A stretch of DNA of 6,904 nucleotides from Caryophanales bacterium UBA3935. GTDB lineage: Bacteria > Bacillota_I > Bacilli_A > ML615J-28 > CAG-698. The translations under genes and the position numbers were made by a program. This document shows positions 5,445 to 6,904 of the stretch, piece after piece (within the stretch, counting starts at the first letter, position 1; each line of letters starts with the position of its first letter). Location of the stretch: contig DGED01000020.1 in NCBI GenBank assembly GCA_002385755.1, positions 1 to 6,904 on the forward strand, written 5' to 3'. Under the pieces are notes generated by a model. That model saw only the letters and a program-made list of their open reading frames with translations, had not been told where the DNA came from and searched no databases.

Positions 5445-5920
5445 AACGCTCCCGTCTGCCCGAATAAGGTGTCGATCGCAAGCAAGATTACGCCGATGGT
5501 CAAGGCCATGTCGGCGAAATTAAAGCTTGGAAAACTGATAAAATCAAAGGTGACAAAATCGCGTACCATCCCGTCAAAAAGCACCCGGTCGATGAAATTC
5601 CCGAGCGTCCCTGTCGTAATTAATATATACGAAGCGCTGAAAATAGGATTCTCCTTCAAATCAAAATACCGCGCCAGATAACCCAAAAAAACCAACGCAA
5701 TTACGGTTATGATGATAAAAAGCCATAATTGATTGGAAAAGATTCCCCAAGCCCCGCCCGGGTTCTTAACCAGCTCGAACCGGAACAGGCCGGGGATGCA
5801 TTTATATTCGCGCCTTAGCTCGAAGTGGCGGAAGGCGAGAAATTTCGTAATTTGGTCAATCGCAATGCCAAGAGTAATCAATATCAACCCAATAAACATA
5901 TTTTTACCTTTCATTTTCAT
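5426..5920 (-). CDS. lspA: Lipoprotein signal peptidase (signal peptidase II)
   Basis: A 164-residue integral membrane aspartic protease that removes the signal peptide of prolipoproteins after lipidation of the +1 cysteine. Four hydrophobic helices lie at about 8-28, 64-84, 92-112 and 133-153. Family motifs are DQITK (22-26), VKNPGGAWGIFS (51-62), GNFIDR (107-112) with catalytic Asp111, and FNFAD (133-137) with catalytic Asp137. The start at 5920 shares ATGA with the stop of the upstream gene but has no clear ribosome site. An ATG at 5899 (residue 8) has AAGG seven bases upstream and matches where Bacillus LspA begins, so the true protein may be 157 residues. It overlaps the RluD-type gene by 19 bases. 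Confidence 0.96.
   Translation of the reverse strand: MKMKGKNMFIGLILITLGIAIDQITKFLAFRHFELRREYKCIPGLFRFELVKNPGGAWGIFSNQLWLFIIITVIALVFLGYLARYFDLKENPIFSASYILITTGTLGNFIDRVLFDGMVRDFVTFDFISFPSFNFADMALTIGVILLAIDTLFGQTGALWTKSE
5906..5909 (-). promoter_or_regulatory. Possible ribosome site for an internal lspA start
   Basis: AAGG on the minus strand, seven bases before the ATG at 5899. It is a modest site, but the start at 5920 has none, so it may decide the real lspA N-terminus. The first seven residues encoded from 5920 are basic and lie outside the part shared by the family. Confidence 0.4.
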
Positions 5921-6336
5921 GCGAATACAAACAACCCCACGAATATTAAAATGAACAACGATAAGATTGCGAATCCGATGCTTAAGAGATTATACAAAAA
6001 GACGTGTTTCGCGGAAATCGCCTGAAGCCGGGCGTTATCCGGCTCGTATGCCTGGGCGATTTTCACGGTAAAATAGTTTGACAGGCCGTTAAACAACAAC
6101 AGCCCGAACCAGGAAAGAAGCAAATAAAATTCGAAAATGCCCCGATACCCGTAAATCATCAAGTATTGAAATAACATAATCGCCCCCGGCAGGATTACCG
6201 CAACGGCAAGTAAAAGACCGAAAATAAACGATTTGATATTAACGCTGCCCCGAAGCTCGATTTGATAAAACTTTTTTGTTTCCCTTTTTCCCCGCGTCCA
6301 AAAGTTCGGGGTTTTTTCATTTAACTGGTTATTCAT
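5917..6336 (-). CDS. Unknown membrane protein, three predicted helices
   Basis: A 139-residue protein I do not recognise. The first 35 residues are polar and basic (RGKRETKKF at 16-24). They are followed by three hydrophobic segments at about 36-60, 66-86 and 112-136, with a polar loop between the second and third (about 95-111, AYEPDNARLQ). The protein ends at once after the third helix. A cytoplasmic N-terminus is likely from the positive charge. No catalytic motif is visible. The start at 6336 has GAGGTG upstream and overlaps the end of the S16 protease gene by 8 bases. The stop TGA overlaps the lspA ATG as ATGA. An in-frame ATG 12 codons earlier lies inside the protease gene and lacks such support. 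Its place between two membrane proteases suggests a role in membrane protein or lipoprotein handling, but this is guilt by association only. Confidence 0.85.
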   Translation of the reverse strand: MNNQLNEKTPNFWTRGKRETKKFYQIELRGSVNIKSFIFGLLLAVAVILPGAIMLFQYLMIYGYRGIFEFYLLLSWFGLLLFNGLSNYFTVKIAQAYEPDNARLQAISAKHVFLYNLLSIGFAILSLFILIFVGLFVFA

Positions 6337-6904
6337 CCGTATCACCTCGCAAAGCCGCGATAATATCGGCAAATTCAGCGACGCTTATTAATTGAAAATC
6401 GGCTTTAATCTCGTCGTATTTGGCTTTCGCGGCCTCGTAATCATATTCGTCAACAAAAAAGACCTCGACGTTATTCAATTGGGCGGTAACGATTTTTTGC
6501 TCGATTCCGCCGATCGCGCCGACTTTGCCGTCAACGTTAATCGTCCCCGTGCCGCAGATTATTTTCCCGTCGGTAATGTCCTCTTCGATCAGGGAATTAT
6601 AAATCGCCAGCGCGGTCATCGCTCCGCCCGAGGACCCAAGCGACGGCATTCTTTCCGCAATCGTGAATTTCGGCGTCGTCTTTTCCTTGTCGATTACGTA
6701 ATATTCTTGTAACTCGACGCCGAGCTTATAATCGCCGTCGTAAAGCGTCTTTTGCGCGGAAACGTTCTTTTCCGCGTATTCGCCCTTGTCCTGGCGCAGA
6801 ATCGTCAGGGTGAAAGCGGTATTCCCCGTTATCCCCGCGAGCCGCGTCGAAAAATCGCTAATCCCCGCGATCTTCGTGCCGTTGATATGGGTTATGAAGT
6901 CGCG
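6329..6904 (-). CDS. PDZ domain plus Lon-type (S16) serine protease, YlbL/SepM-like, C-terminal part
   Basis: The frame stays open to the right edge, so the N-terminus is missing; 191 residues are seen. Visible residues 1 to about 60 look like the end of a PDZ domain (DFITHINGTKIAG at 2-14, then FTLTILRQDKG). From about 80 on it is an S16 Lon-protease domain. The catalytic Ser is visible residue 92 in LGSSGGAM, and the catalytic Lys is residue 137 in GGIEQK. They are 45 residues apart, with the family block CGTGTINVDGKVGAIGGIEQK between and around them. Relatives are anchored by one N-terminal helix and cut extracellular or membrane-linked substrates, as with competence peptide maturation by SepM and YlbL in Bacillus (family knowledge). 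The motif reads GSSGG rather than the commoner GPSAG, but the nucleophile is kept. The stop overlaps the next gene by 8 bases. The promoter is outside the window. Confidence 0.92.
   Translation of the reverse strand, partial: RDFITHINGTKIAGISDFSTRLAGITGNTAFTLTILRQDKGEYAEKNVSAQKTLYDGDYKLGVELQEYYVIDKEKTTPKFTIAERMPSLGSSGGAMTALAIYNSLIEEDITDGKIICGTGTINVDGKVGAIGGIEQKIVTAQLNNVEVFFVDEYDYEAAKAKYDEIKADFQLISVAEFADIIAALRGDTDE

Noticed and set aside
4569..5681. A 370-codon open frame on the plus strand opposite the pseudouridine synthase and lspA genes
   Set aside because: It is antisense to two well-supported enzyme genes, has no recognisable domain or ribosome site, and is explained by the NCG-rich codon bias that suppresses stops on the opposite strand.
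1..6904. Mobile elements, CRISPR arrays, tRNA or rRNA genes, defence or toxin-antitoxin systems
   Set aside because: No transposase, direct-repeat array, RNA-gene fold or system hallmark was seen. Nearly all of the window is covered by recognisable housekeeping genes.

Overview
The window looks like chromosomal DNA of an uncultured member of the Bacillota, probably a Bacilli-type lineage. The evidence is the gene set: RNase HIII, MutS2, an Ntdp-family (DUF402) nucleotide phosphatase, a PDZ-Lon (S16) protease of the YlbL/SepM type, and the LspA plus RluD-like pair that is also adjacent in Bacillus. Strong purine-rich Shine-Dalgarno sites and U-tract intrinsic terminators agree with this. TGA is used as a stop by several genes and tryptophan is coded by TGG, so this is not a mycoplasma-type code. 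Codon use is rich in NCG triplets (TCG, ACG, GCG, CCG), which is unusual for low-GC Bacilli. I cannot place it more finely.

Layout, left to right. (1) Positions 1-690, minus strand: ntdP with its own sigma-A-type promoter, followed by the first 30 codons of an unidentified protein with a hydrophobic N-terminus that runs off the left edge. (2) Positions 751-3434, minus strand: mutS2 then trxA as a tight two-gene operon closed by an intrinsic terminator. (3) Positions 3435-3489: a 55-bp divergent promoter region. (4) Positions 3490-4409, plus strand: rnhC and its terminator. (5) Positions 4411-4522: a gap between two convergent terminators, holding the promoter-like start of a possible 40-residue membrane small protein on the minus strand. 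(6) Positions 4523-6904, minus strand: a compressed operon in which every junction overlaps: a PDZ-S16 protease (cut by the right edge), a three-helix membrane protein of unknown function, lspA and an RluD-type pseudouridine synthase.

Functionally this is mostly housekeeping. It covers genome and ribosome quality control (RNase HIII, MutS2), redox (TrxA), nucleotide clean-up (NtdP), membrane proteolysis and lipoprotein maturation (S16 protease, LspA), and rRNA modification. No mobile element, CRISPR array, RNA gene or defence system is visible. The points worth a second look are small in scale. All three visible intrinsic terminators are folded from the last codons or stop codons of their own genes. 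Three promoters leave almost no 5' leader. The rnhC/mutS2 divergent region has a -10 box readable in both directions. A candidate small membrane protein gene sits between two terminators, and an unknown membrane protein is translationally locked between two membrane proteases.
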